NCBI RefSeq assembly: GCF_014773245.1
Contig: NZ_JACWMX010000001.1
Span: 558,001-622,000, forward strand
Length of the DNA stretch: 64,000 nucleotides
Direction: 5' to 3'
Source: Mucilaginibacter glaciei
GTDB taxonomy: Bacteria; Bacteroidota; Bacteroidia; Sphingobacteriales; Sphingobacteriaceae
In this document: positions 26,345 to 35,443 of the stretch, in pieces
Position numbering within the stretch: position 1 is the stretch's first letter
Layout: each line of letters starts with the position of its first letter
The notes under the pieces: model-generated
What the model was told of the DNA's origin: nothing
The model's input: only the letters and a program-made list of their open reading frames with translations
The model's database searches: none
Position numbers and translations under genes: made by a program

Positions 26345-26641
26345 ATGGTTATTTTAAAAATAAGCGCAGATACTCCCGAAGAACGCGAAGTGGAAATAGT
26401 TACCGAAAGGGGACTATGGGAAACTGGTATTTATAAAATATTTGGCGTTTCTGATCCAAATGGCGCACTACGGGAATCAAAAGAATCGGCAGATAAGAGC
26501 GACCCTGACTTTTTAGGGGAGTTTAATGTAAATAAAGAAAACGCCGATTGGGAATACCGTGGCGAAAAAATTTCAGATGATGAACAAAAGGAGATCGCCG
26601 ATTTCATATTAGATTATCAACCGCCTGATGGCGTTTATTAA
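26345..26641 (+). CDS. Small hypothetical protein, acidic
   Basis: A 98-residue protein of unknown family, rich in Glu/Asp. It opens with a beta-strand-like MVILKISADTPEEREVEIVTE and ends with an amphipathic helix (DDEQKEIADFILDYQ). No signal, TM or known motif. The 185 bases before it hold no other gene that I can support. It could be orphan or fast-evolving; the GNAT gene follows 114 bases later. Confidence 0.5.
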   Translation: MVILKISADTPEEREVEIVTERGLWETGIYKIFGVSDPNGALRESKESADKSDPDFLGEFNVNKENADWEYRGEKISDDEQKEIADFILDYQPPDGVY

Positions 26642-26755
26642 TGAGTATAAAAATATTTAAATACAGTACGGGACAATTAAAGATTATTAAATAACAAAAT
26701 CAGTTATTTAAATGCTTTTTATTTGAAGTGCATTAAATTGCAAAAAATTAATGCG

Positions 26756-27187
26756 ATGTCTTTAACCGAAGTACAATATCAGCGGGAACAATCAATCGAC
26801 GCTGACGAGTTTATTGATCTTTTAAAACGCAGTACTCTTTCCGAACGACGGCCTGTTCATGACGCAGAGCGGATAGCTGCAATGCTGCAAAACGCGAATT
26901 TAATTGTCACTGCCCGTAAAGGTGGGCAATTAGTAGGCATAGCCAGGTCTCTATCTGACTTTGCCTTCTGTACCTACTTATCAGATCTGGCGGTTGATGA
27001 GGATCATCAAAAAATGGGGATCGGTGTAAAGTTGATCCGAGAGACAAAAAGGGAATCTCCGCTCGCCAAACTCATACTCTTAGCAGCCCCGGCAGCGATA
27101 GGTTATTATCCGAAAACAGGGATGACCAATTTTTCCCACTGTTTTTTATTAGACGATGTGAACGATTTAATAGTTAAAGATAAATAA
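26756..27187 (+). CDS. GNAT-family N-acetyltransferase
   Basis: A 143-residue acetyltransferase (start ATG 26756; an upstream TTG at 26723 is less likely). The GNAT fold is shown by LIVTARKGGQLVGIARSLSD (beta-strand pair), YLSDLAVDEDHQKMGIGVKLI with the acetyl-CoA loop QKMGIG, and LLAAPAAIGYYPKTGM near the end. It would transfer acetyl from acetyl-CoA to an amine; the substrate is unknown. It stands alone and faces a terminator shared with the TonB receptor gene. Confidence 0.85.
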   Translation: MSLTEVQYQREQSIDADEFIDLLKRSTLSERRPVHDAERIAAMLQNANLIVTARKGGQLVGIARSLSDFAFCTYLSDLAVDEDHQKMGIGVKLIRETKRESPLAKLILLAAPAAIGYYPKTGMTNFSHCFLLDDVNDLIVKDK

Positions 27188-27279
27188 GTTAACTCGCTTG
27201 ACGAGGGCATCTGCGTCCGGTTTGTTGTCGATACGCAATCGTAAAAAGACGAAGCAGCAAACCAAAGAGCTTAAATTAA

Positions 27280-27309
27280 AAAGGGCCGCAAAGTAATTTG
27301 CGGCCCTTT
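27280..27309. terminator. Bidirectional terminator, GNAT gene / TonB receptor gene
   Basis: AAAGGGCCGCAAA pairs with TTTGCGGCCCTTT around a GTAA loop, between the convergent genes. Confidence 0.85.
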
Positions 27310-27322
27310 CTGCTTATTGAGG

Positions 27323-29680
27323 TTAAAAATTTGTCCTTAACGTTACTCCGTACATACGCGGGTTGCCTAAGTGTGCGGCGCCAAAATCGTATGCGTAATC
27401 TATATAACGTTTGTTGCCCAGGTTAGTACCCCATACAAACAGGTCGAAACGTTTTGTACTCACACCTACACGCGCGTTAAAAGTGTTATAACCTTTTTGT
27501 TCTATCTGGTTAGCCAGGTCAAAATATTGCTTGCCCAAATAACGCCATTCGCCGCGTGCAATCAGTTTGTTTTGTGTATTGCCACCTAACGCGTATCCAT
27601 ATTGCAGTGCCAGCATTGATGTTACGTTAGGCGTATAAACCTGGCGGTTGCCGCTAAGGTTTACTACCGCACCGTTACTGGCCACTTGCAGGTCGGAATA
27701 CTTAGCGTGCGTATATCCAAAATTATAAAATATATCCAGCCCCTTTAATAAAGTAGCTGCCAGTTCGGCTTCGGCACCTTTACTGTCTAATTTACCCGCG
27801 TTCCGAGTTACCGTAATGGCCTGGGGTAATATCAGGGTTGGTACCTGTGCATTATCTATAGCGATATAGAATAACGATACATTCAAATGCAGGCGATTAT
27901 TAAGGAATGAGTTTTTTGAACCCAACTCGTAGTTATTGCTATACTCGGGTTTAAATGCAAACAAAGGCGGTTGTGATGGATCGGACCCTAACTGGCTGAT
28001 GCCACCAGCCCTGAATCCACGGCTGTAGGTGGCGTATAGGTTGTTATTGTCGGTTATGTGGTAAGCCAGACTAATTTTAGGCGTAAAGGCCTTAAAGTGC
28101 GCCGTAGACGACGTGTCGTTTTGCGTGGTGATCGGGTCGGCACCGTCTGGTTGGAATTCGCCCTTTACCTGTTCTTTTTTATGCTCATAATCATAACGTA
28201 GCCCTGCGGTAAAATCCCATTGCGGGGCAAACACATAAGTTACCTGGCCAAACACCGCGCCGCCATAGTTACGTTCGATGTTGGTGTTTATTGCGGTGAA
28301 GTCGGTTATTGGTGAACCTACAGCTGCTGCATCTGCGCCAAAGTGCGTACCTGTTTTGCTTGGGCTGTATCGATAAAAGCCATAGACACCCGCTGTCCAT
28401 TTTAAGTTTGTAGCGGATGCTGGTGATGAGAACCTAAATTCCTGTGTGCCTACTTTTACTTTGTTAAATTGTGGCCCATAATTGTTTATGACCGAAACTG
28501 CATCGAGCGGAGAAAAATCGCCATCGATCGGTACGGTGTAGTAACGATAATTTTGCTGATAGGCGCTGTTAGAAGTAAAGTTGAACCCTTTGCCTGTGTA
28601 GTTGGCAGATAACGATGCGTTAAAGATGTTATCTATCATCCTGGTGGTAGCGTTCTGGTTAACCTGAAACGGCTGCGCTAAAGCATCTGCGGGCGAACTA
28701 CTCAACGCAAACGGCCCGTTGTTGCGGTTAGCGTAATTCTTTACATTTAAAGTAAGGCTGAACGATTGTGTAGCCAGGTATTTTAAATAATAATTGCCGG
28801 TAAACGAGTGTTGCTTATCCAGTTTGGTATTGTTGAATTGGTTAGTATAGAACCCGTTAAAGCCGTCATATAAACCGGCAACACCCAAGTATAACTTATC
28901 TTTGATTAGCGGGGTACGAAACCCTAGGCTATAACGCTGCTGGCCATAGCTGCCAAAGTTAACTTCGGCAAAACCGCCTGCAATGTTGGTAGGCTGTTTA
29001 GTGATCACGTTGATCACTCCGCCTTGTGCATTACGGCCATACAGTGTGCCTTGCGGGCCGCGTAAAACTTCTACCCGTTCTACATCAAATAGCTGGGGAA
29101 TGTAAGTATCCAGGCTAAACTGGTTAACACCATCAATATAGGTGGCAATGGCAGGATCGTAAGAGGTGGTTGCAATACCGCGAATCCCCGTAACGTTGCG
29201 CCCATCGCCCGGGTTAGCGGAGTATAGGTTGGGTATGATACCTGTCAAATCCTTCAGGTTCCAAACCTTGTAATCCTGCACCTGCTTTGCCGATAGGGTA
29301 GAAATACTGATAGGCACCTGTTGCGCAGCCTCTTCGCGTTTTTGCGCAGTTACAATAACTTCTTCTAAACGGTTGCTGGTTTCTGTGAGTTGGAAGTTGG
29401 TATTACGGTCGCCTGCTAAAAGTATCACGTTTTGGCTGATAGCTGCATAACCCATGCTGCTGATATGTAAGGTGTATTGCCCTGCAGGGATGTTTTGGAA
29501 TGTAAAAACACCTTGTGCGTTTGTGCTTGTAGCAAAGTTGGTATTCAATAAACTTGCAATAGCCCCAGCTATAGGTTTAGCATTGGTATTAGTCACAGTG
29601 CCCGAAAAATTAGATCGGGTTTGCGCGAATGCCGAAAAAAATAATGTCAGCAGAAAAATGAGGGTAGATAGTTTCTTCAT
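27323..29680 (-). CDS. TonB-dependent outer-membrane receptor with N-terminal carboxypeptidase-like domain
   Basis: A 785-residue receptor. Signal peptide 1-19 (ends FSAFAQ), a carboxypeptidase D regulatory-like beta-sandwich (about 22-110), plug domain from about 115 (EEVIVTAQKREEAAQQVP, then RGPQGTLYGRNAQGGVINV), then the beta-barrel ending in an aromatic residue (LRTNF). No SusD partner is next to it, so it is more like a siderophore- or small-molecule-type receptor than a SusCD pair. A hairpin with a T-run lies right before its start codon (29693-29721) and separates it from the upstream ThuA/GSDH/cytochrome gene. Confidence 0.93.
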   Translation of the reverse strand: MKKLSTLIFLLTLFFSAFAQTRSNFSGTVTNTNAKPIAGAIASLLNTNFATSTNAQGVFTFQNIPAGQYTLHISSMGYAAISQNVILLAGDRNTNFQLTETSNRLEEVIVTAQKREEAAQQVPISISTLSAKQVQDYKVWNLKDLTGIIPNLYSANPGDGRNVTGIRGIATTSYDPAIATYIDGVNQFSLDTYIPQLFDVERVEVLRGPQGTLYGRNAQGGVINVITKQPTNIAGGFAEVNFGSYGQQRYSLGFRTPLIKDKLYLGVAGLYDGFNGFYTNQFNNTKLDKQHSFTGNYYLKYLATQSFSLTLNVKNYANRNNGPFALSSSPADALAQPFQVNQNATTRMIDNIFNASLSANYTGKGFNFTSNSAYQQNYRYYTVPIDGDFSPLDAVSVINNYGPQFNKVKVGTQEFRFSSPASATNLKWTAGVYGFYRYSPSKTGTHFGADAAAVGSPITDFTAINTNIERNYGGAVFGQVTYVFAPQWDFTAGLRYDYEHKKEQVKGEFQPDGADPITTQNDTSSTAHFKAFTPKISLAYHITDNNNLYATYSRGFRAGGISQLGSDPSQPPLFAFKPEYSNNYELGSKNSFLNNRLHLNVSLFYIAIDNAQVPTLILPQAITVTRNAGKLDSKGAEAELAATLLKGLDIFYNFGYTHAKYSDLQVASNGAVVNLSGNRQVYTPNVTSMLALQYGYALGGNTQNKLIARGEWRYLGKQYFDLANQIEQKGYNTFNARVGVSTKRFDLFVWGTNLGNKRYIDYAYDFGAAHLGNPRMYGVTLRTNF

Positions 29681-29685
29681 GTGTA

Positions 29686-29721
29686 TAAAAAAAGCGGATA
29701 TGACTTCAAATCATATCCGCT
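29686..29721 (-). terminator. Terminator/attenuator hairpin between the GSDH-fusion and TonB receptor genes
   Basis: Read on the minus strand, AGCGGATATGA pairs with TCATATCCGCT and runs into seven T residues. The T-run ends only a few bases before the receptor ATG (29680), so the hairpin is either the end of the upstream transcript or part of the receptor leader. Confidence 0.75.
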
Positions 29722-29738
29722 GCAAATAAAGGGTTTTA

Positions 29739-32417
29739 TTACTTAAGTGAGTAGATCCAATTAATGATAGCCTTCGTTTCTGCTGGCTTAATGCTGGGGT
29801 GGGCTGGCATATCTACATCGCCCCAAACACCGTGGCCACCTGTCATGATCTTTTTACTCAGGTGTGCGGTAGAGGCTGTAGTTGCTGCATATTTTTTAGC
29901 TACATCAGTAAATGACGGACCAACAGATTTTTCGGCAATTTTATGGCAAGCCTTGCAATCCATCGACATGACCAGGGCCTTGCCCGCAGCATTTGATTTT
30001 ATTACCGCCATTTTAGCTTTCATGTCCGGCGAATCCTGACCGGCCAGTACCGCGGTAGTTTTGCTTGTGCCGGTGGCGCCCATATCATCTTTCACATCAA
30101 CAGACGCGTTGTAATTGCCTTTTTTGGTGTAAGTGTAAACCAATTTTGGCAAAACGGTTATTTTTTTGACACCGTTGCCCAAATTCCAAATGTAGGTCAT
30201 TTTATTATTCTCTGGATCGGTTGCCTTAACGGTAAAAGTAACGGCTAAAGGCAAGGCACCATAAGCTTTGTTTGAGTTGATGCTTGCTACCTCGGGCGCG
30301 CGGTTACCCGTGTTGTAATCTAAACGGGCTATCCCGGCATCTTTGTTTTTAGCAAACCAGCCCGATCCGTATTCCAATACATAGATCTTACCATCGGGGC
30401 CTGTTTCCATATCGATAGGGTTATTGAACTTGGTGCCTGCCATGAACGGCTCCATTTTATCCAGATCCCCGTTTGGCTGTAAGGTTAGTAATTTGATCCA
30501 TCCGCGTATCCAGTCGTAAAAGATCACTTTTTTATTAAAGTAATCAGGCATACGGGTAGCTTTGGGATAAAGGTCTGTGTAATAAACAGGTCCCGCCATC
30601 GCGTTACGGCCACCTGTCCCAACCTGCGGGAACTCAGTAGATGCGGCATATGGATAGTAGATCATGGCGGGTTGCGCCGGTGGCAGGTCAACTAAACCTG
30701 TATTATTGCGCGAGTTGTTTACCGGGTGCTGCGGGTCGAACTGAATGCCCACCTTCCCTGTTGCATAATCATATTCGTGGTAAGGGATATTGTTGGCAAT
30801 AAAGTATGGCCAGCCAAACATGCCGGCTGCCTTAGCCTGGTTAAATTCGTCGTAACCGCGCGGGCCGCGGGTATCTAAACTGTCAGCTTGTGCATCCGGC
30901 CCAACTTCGCCCCAGTACAGGTAGCTGTTCTTAGGGTCAACCTGGATACGGTAAGGGTTCCTGTCGCCCATCACATAAATTTCCGGGCGGGTTTTGGCCA
31001 AACCTTTTTTGAACAGGTTACCATCAGGAATAGCATAGGTGCCATCCTCATTCATTTTTATCCGCAGAATCTTGCCGCGCAGATCATTGGTATTACCTGC
31101 AGATCGCCTGGCGTCATGGTTTAAAAACTCGGGGCGGTCATCTAGCGGGGCAAATGCGTGGGTATTAATGGTGCGTTTACCCGGCTCATCAAACGGGGTA
31201 GAGTTATCGCCGGTTGAAAGGAAGAGCATCCTATCCGGACCGAAAGCGATGGAGCCACCGGTATGGCAGCAAATTTCGCGTTGAGAATATAACTGTAATA
31301 CTACTTTTTCTGATTTCAAATCGATCGTGTCGCCCGTCATGGTAAAGCGCGATAAGCGGTTAACTGATGTATCTACCGGGCTGTAATAAACATATACGAA
31401 ATGGTTGTTTTTAAAATCAGGATCGGCTTTTAGGCCCAAAACACCTTCTTCGGCATTGACACCTTTGGTATGCGTTTTCCAATAAACATCAAGCTTTGCA
31501 GCCTGTTTCATAGTTTTAGTGCCGTTTTTGTACAGCATGATCTCGCCGCGGCGCTGGGCTATCAAAATATCCAGATTTGGTAAAATGGTCATTTCGGTAG
31601 GCTCAAACAAAGTGCCTTCGTTCAGTTGTGTTTTTGCAAAACGGTTTTCTTCGGGAACGCGTAGTGTAGTGGCTTTTGAATAATCCAGTTTTTTATTATC
31701 ACCGATAGCATACTGAATGCCGCCTAACAAGTGTTTTAAAAAGGAAGGGTCGCTGTAAGATTCATCGGTATGGCCCAAACCTGTGTAGAATGATCGGCCG
31801 TTCTCAAAATTCTGATACCAGGCAATAGGGTGGTTTGCACCATTTTTGCCGCCTTTGTAGCTGCTTTCATCTAAATTGATAAGCACATGAATTTTTTTGC
31901 TAATGTTTTTGTAGTTGTACCACTCATCCTTACGTGCCCAAACATCCGGTAACGAACGGGTAGAAGGATGATTTTTGTCAACAACGTTCAATTTAGCTTC
32001 CTGTTGTTCGGGGTGGCTGGCAAAAAAGGCACCTACCAGCCGGCCGTAGTAAGCCCAATCGTATTCGGCATCTGCCGCAGCATGTACGCCCACAAAGTTG
32101 CCGCCTGCTTGCATGTAGCGTTCCAGGTCGGCTTGCTGATAGTTGTTCAGCATGTAGCCGGTAGTGCTTAAAAACACCACAGCCGAGTATTTGCTGAGGT
32201 TGCCTTCAGTTATCTTAGCGGCATCGGAAGTGGTATCGACAGTGAAATTATTTTCCTGCCCTAATTTAATGATAGCGGCCGTTCCCAAAGGGATAGAGGC
32301 ATGGTGATAGCCTGAGGTTTTGGTGAACACCAAAATTCGCGGCTTAACGGGGATTTTGCTGTAAATGAAAACCACTGCGCATACAGCAGCAAGTAATAAG
32401 GTAAATTTTAATCTCAT
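29739..32417 (-). CDS. ThuA / PQQ-type sorbosone dehydrogenase / PKD / cytochrome c fusion protein
   Basis: An 892-residue multi-domain protein for the periplasm. After a signal anchor (1-22) comes a ThuA domain (about 25-240; RILVFTKTSGYHHASIP, VGVHAAADAEYDW), then a glucose/sorbosone dehydrogenase beta-propeller (about 260-690; LPNLDILIAQRRGEIMLY, ICCHTGGSIAFGPD, MGDRNPYRIQVD), a PKD domain (about 700-775) and a C-terminal class I cytochrome c with one heme motif (CKACH) and a Met ligand in VDMPAHP. It likely oxidises a sugar or sugar-like compound and hands electrons to its own heme. The substrate is unknown. This domain order recurs in soil Bacteroidota. Confidence 0.92.
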   Translation of the reverse strand: MRLKFTLLLAAVCAVVFIYSKIPVKPRILVFTKTSGYHHASIPLGTAAIIKLGQENNFTVDTTSDAAKITEGNLSKYSAVVFLSTTGYMLNNYQQADLERYMQAGGNFVGVHAAADAEYDWAYYGRLVGAFFASHPEQQEAKLNVVDKNHPSTRSLPDVWARKDEWYNYKNISKKIHVLINLDESSYKGGKNGANHPIAWYQNFENGRSFYTGLGHTDESYSDPSFLKHLLGGIQYAIGDNKKLDYSKATTLRVPEENRFAKTQLNEGTLFEPTEMTILPNLDILIAQRRGEIMLYKNGTKTMKQAAKLDVYWKTHTKGVNAEEGVLGLKADPDFKNNHFVYVYYSPVDTSVNRLSRFTMTGDTIDLKSEKVVLQLYSQREICCHTGGSIAFGPDRMLFLSTGDNSTPFDEPGKRTINTHAFAPLDDRPEFLNHDARRSAGNTNDLRGKILRIKMNEDGTYAIPDGNLFKKGLAKTRPEIYVMGDRNPYRIQVDPKNSYLYWGEVGPDAQADSLDTRGPRGYDEFNQAKAAGMFGWPYFIANNIPYHEYDYATGKVGIQFDPQHPVNNSRNNTGLVDLPPAQPAMIYYPYAASTEFPQVGTGGRNAMAGPVYYTDLYPKATRMPDYFNKKVIFYDWIRGWIKLLTLQPNGDLDKMEPFMAGTKFNNPIDMETGPDGKIYVLEYGSGWFAKNKDAGIARLDYNTGNRAPEVASINSNKAYGALPLAVTFTVKATDPENNKMTYIWNLGNGVKKITVLPKLVYTYTKKGNYNASVDVKDDMGATGTSKTTAVLAGQDSPDMKAKMAVIKSNAAGKALVMSMDCKACHKIAEKSVGPSFTDVAKKYAATTASTAHLSKKIMTGGHGVWGDVDMPAHPSIKPAETKAIINWIYSLK

Positions 32418-32545
32418 ATAAAAAGTTTATCGGTTTATTGCTATTGGAAAGCAACGCAAAATACTCATTGTGTGTTTAATACGCAATAGTTATTTTTAAT
32501 GATAATCAATTTGTTACCTGTTTTTTTTGGATTTAATAAACCAGC

Positions 32546-33051
32546 CTAAATGGCTTCATTGGGCTGTTTTGATAGCAATGTATCACGTGACAGGATATTT
32601 TTAAAACCACTGTATCTAAGTTTGGGGCTTGGTTTAGCCGTCAATAAGCCGCCGCGAACGGTAGCACCAATAACAATACCGCCAGACATGAGCACGATAT
32701 TTTTGATAATATATTGCCCTAAAAGCGTAGGGATGAATATTGAGTGATTAAACGTTTCTGCAGGGAAAAAAACAAGCGGCAAAAAGTGCCCACCATTTGC
32801 AGGTACAATAAAAGCAAAGTTAAGCTTAACCAGCGTTTGGTAATCAAACCTAAGCCGATGGTGCATTCCCATATCGCCAAAAATGGTAATGAAAAAGCCG
32901 GTTTTACATAGCCGAAGGTGAGTTTAAGGATAGTTTTGCCGGCGATGGTCTCGGCTGCGCTGATACCTGGAAAGAATTTCAAAATCCCGAACCAAATGAA
33001 CACAAGCCCTAACGATACTCTCAAAATATTCAACCCATTGCGGCCTTCCAT
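32546..33051 (-). pseudogene. DoxX-like membrane protein gene with a frameshift
   Basis: Two overlapping minus-strand frames together make one DoxX-like integral membrane protein. The first (from ATG 33049-33051) gives NILRVSLGLVFIWFGILKFF, LPFLAIWECTIGLGL and LLLLYLQMVGTF; the second continues LPLVFFPAETFNHSIF and LLGQYIIKNIVLMSGGIVIGA, as expected for the last helices. The switch falls at a run of five A (plus strand 32781-32785): adding one base joins ...VGTF directly to LPLVFF. So it is either a recently broken gene or a sequencing slip. An intact product would have about 168 residues and four TM helices. Confidence 0.8.
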
Positions 33052-33310
33052 TCAACAGAGCGTTTTTCAATTTTGACGATGGTTGCAATGATGGCGGGAG
33101 GTGGCATGTGCTTTGGGTTTGATTAAGTTACGGCTTAAGGTTTAATGCGGTTGTAATTTGCTCGGGTTTACTAAACGGTTTAAGCGTATCACAGCTAAAA
33201 AGCCTTAAACTAAATTATAGGCATTTAGAATATCGGCGGATTGTATCAAAAATATTAGTTACCAAACAAAATCACATTTAAGCCCTTGTGCTTTTAAAGA
33301 TCCCACACTT

Positions 33311-33811
33311 ATGGAAAACCCAACTCATAAACTAATTGTAACTACCGCGCAGGATAGCGAAAGCTTTTCTGTAATGGGCGGTAATTATCGCGTGTTGATC
33401 AGCGGTAAACAAACAAACGGCGCCTTTGCGGTGATAGAAATGCTGGTGCCGCCTAACGGTGGGCCGGGCCCTCATGCGCACAAAGATATCAATGAGTCGT
33501 TTTATATAGTTGATGGCGAAATAGAGGTGAAAAGTAAAGATCTAACTTACACCGCCCAAAAAGGCGATTATATAGATATTCCATTTGGGGGGATGGTGCA
33601 TAGTTTTAAGAACAGATCAGAAAACCTGGCGCGCATCATCTGTACAGTTACCCCTGCAGGGATGGACGAAATGTTTGAAGAGATTGGCCAGCCTGTTGCG
33701 GCAGGAACCTTTTTGCCACCACCGCAGATTAGCCCGGAACTGGCTGCCAAAATGAAAGAGATCGGCAACAAATATGGGCAGGAATTTTTTCCGCCCGATT
33801 ACCTGGATTAA
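33311..33811 (+). CDS. Cupin-domain protein
   Basis: A 166-residue single-cupin protein. Motif 1 is PHAHKDINESFYIVDGE, with the metal-binding His pair and Glu, and motif 2 is GDYIDIPFGGMVHSFKN with the third His. Thus a metal-dependent beta-barrel is likely intact. Function cannot be deduced; relatives include quercetin dioxygenase-like and sugar-binding proteins. The last 45 residues are helical. No operon partner; 125 bases separate it from the SDR gene, whose promoter carries TetR-type operators. Confidence 0.85.
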   Translation: MENPTHKLIVTTAQDSESFSVMGGNYRVLISGKQTNGAFAVIEMLVPPNGGPGPHAHKDINESFYIVDGEIEVKSKDLTYTAQKGDYIDIPFGGMVHSFKNRSENLARIICTVTPAGMDEMFEEIGQPVAAGTFLPPPQISPELAAKMKEIGNKYGQEFFPPDYLD

Positions 33812-33862
33812 CGGGGCGCTAACCGCGCGTATTGTCATTACAAAATGAAATTGTAAAATAAC

Positions 33863-33909
33863 GGAACGTTTGTTCCATTATTGATGTACATTTGCGGAAC
33901 GATTATTCC
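33863..33909 (+). promoter_or_regulatory. SDR-TetR promoter with two palindromic operators
   Basis: Two inverted repeats, GGAACgtttGTTCC (33863-33876) and GGAACgattATTCC (33896-33909), lie 33 bases apart, about three helical turns, and flank a perfect -7 box TACATTTG (33887-33894). The layout suggests a repressor dimer on each site blocking the promoter. The TetR-family protein encoded second in this unit is the natural candidate. Confidence 0.75.
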
Positions 33910-33936
33910 AAAATAAAAAAATAGTCGCTCTCAAAA

Positions 33937-34686
33937 ATGAAAAAGTTAGAAAACAAAGTAGCAGTAGTAACAGGTGCCTCTAAAGGTATCGGCGCGGGTA
34001 TAGCAAAAAATCTGGCAGCAGCAGGTGCATCGGTTGTGGTAAATTATTCATCATCTAAAGCAGGTGCCGATAAAGTGGTTGAAGAGATCGTAGCAGCAGG
34101 CGGTAAAGCCATTGCCGTACAGGCCAGTGTATCCATCACAGCCGACGTAGCGCGTTTATTTGATGAAACCAACAAAGCATTTGGCCCGACAGACATTTTG
34201 GTGAACAATGCAGGCGTGTATGAATTTGGCCCCATCGATCAGATAACCGAAGAGCATTTTCACAAACAGTTTGATACCAATGTGCTTGGTTTGTTATTAA
34301 CCACACAAGCGGCCGTTGCAAACTTTAACCCTAATGGCGGCAGCATTATCAATATAGGTTCTGTAGTGAGTGCTATTACCCCGGTAGGCAGTGCAGTTTA
34401 CAGCGCTACAAAAGGCGCCGTTGATGCCATCACCCACGTATTGGCTAAAGAGCTTGGCCCTAAAAACATCAGGGTAAATTCGATTAACCCGGGTATGGTC
34501 GAAACAGAAGGTACGCATACCGCCGGTTTTATCGGCAGCGATTTCCATCATGAGGCTGTTAAGACCACACCTTTGGGTAGGATCGGTCAGCCGGATGATA
34601 TTGCTTTGATAGCTGTTTTCCTGGCATCGGAAGATTCGCGCTGGTTAACCAACGAAACCCTGCTGGCAGGTGGCGGCGTAAGATAA
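33937..34686 (+). CDS. SDR-family oxidoreductase
   Basis: A 249-residue classical short-chain dehydrogenase/reductase. Cofactor loop VVTGASKGIGAGIA (TGxxxGIG), NADP-leaning VVNYSSSKAGADK, ILVNNAGVYEFG (NNAG), the Ser-Tyr-Lys triad in IGSVVSAITPVGSAVYSATKGAVD, and the C-terminal ETLLAGGG. It reduces a carbonyl or oxidises an alcohol; the substrate is unknown, and its control by a TetR repressor suggests a toxic or inducing small molecule. First gene of an SDR-TetR pair; the TetR gene begins 68 bases later. Confidence 0.92.
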   Translation: MKKLENKVAVVTGASKGIGAGIAKNLAAAGASVVVNYSSSKAGADKVVEEIVAAGGKAIAVQASVSITADVARLFDETNKAFGPTDILVNNAGVYEFGPIDQITEEHFHKQFDTNVLGLLLTTQAAVANFNPNGGSIINIGSVVSAITPVGSAVYSATKGAVDAITHVLAKELGPKNIRVNSINPGMVETEGTHTAGFIGSDFHHEAVKTTPLGRIGQPDDIALIAVFLASEDSRWLTNETLLAGGGVR

Positions 34687-34754
34687 TCTACGCTTTTTAA
34701 GAACTATTTAAAAATGAATAGCTTTGCTTAATATTAAGCAAAGCTATTTCTGTT

Positions 34755-35336
34755 ATGGCAAGAACCAAAGATTTTGATGAAACCGAAGTGCTGACCAAAG
34801 CGGTAAACCTGTTTTGGCTTAAAGGGTATAGTGCCACTTCTATGCAGGACCTGGTAGACGAGCTGGGCATCAGCCGCTCCAGCTTATATGATACCTATGG
34901 CGACAAGCACACTTTGTTTTTAAAGGCACTGGAGAGTTACCAGTGCGCTAACTCAGGGCAGTTTGCGCAGATTATAGCGGGTGATGGATCTTCAAAGGAA
35001 ATTATCCGGGCCTTGTTAGAATTTTTTATTGACGGTTTATTGAACGACACGTGCCAGAAGGGCTGTTTTATGGTAAACGCCGAAGTTGAAGTGGGTCTGC
35101 ACGATAAGGAAGTAAGCGATATGATCCAAAAGAACGACCAAAATACTGAGGACGCGTTTTACCGGGTGATCAAAACAGGGCAGGAGCGTGGCGAGATCAC
35201 CAACCCTCAGGATGCCCGTGCACTGGCCCGTTTCCTATTCAACACCGTAAAAGGCATCCAGGTAACCGCAAAATCAACATCCGAGCGCGCGGTGTTTGAT
35301 GATATTATTGGGTTGACGGTAGGGGTGTTGGGGTAA
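34755..35336 (+). CDS. TetR/AcrR-family transcriptional regulator
   Basis: A 193-residue repressor. The N-terminal helix-turn-helix is clear: FWLKGYSATSMQDLVDELGISRSSLYDTYGDKHTLF (about residues 18-53), after which an all-helical ligand-binding and dimer domain follows, with a Cys cluster near the middle (NDTCQKGCF). The C-terminal half resembles the TetR_C group found with SDR and efflux genes. It should bind the GGAAC-N4-GTTCC palindromes ahead of the SDR gene and repress the pair until a ligand binds. Ligand unknown. Confidence 0.93.
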   Translation: MARTKDFDETEVLTKAVNLFWLKGYSATSMQDLVDELGISRSSLYDTYGDKHTLFLKALESYQCANSGQFAQIIAGDGSSKEIIRALLEFFIDGLLNDTCQKGCFMVNAEVEVGLHDKEVSDMIQKNDQNTEDAFYRVIKTGQERGEITNPQDARALARFLFNTVKGIQVTAKSTSERAVFDDIIGLTVGVLG

Positions 35337-35413
35337 CGAGGGGTAATCCCTCCAAGTCGCAAAACACCCTCTAATTGTCATAAACGCACCGCACGTAGTT
35401 GAGTTGTTGGGAC

Positions 35414-35421
35414 TACCTTTG
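35414..35421 (+). promoter_or_regulatory. -7 box ahead of the RibD-like gene
   Basis: TACCTTTG matches TAnnTTTG exactly and lies 22 bases before the ATG at 35444. No good -33 element is seen. Confidence 0.45.
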
Positions 35422-35443
35422 ATTAAACATCGAACTAAGCAAA

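Noticed and set aside
26188..26436. 82-residue open frame overlapping the small acidic protein at 26345
   Set aside because: Very basic and aromatic composition typical of a wrong frame through AT-rich DNA; half of it overlaps the better-supported gene.
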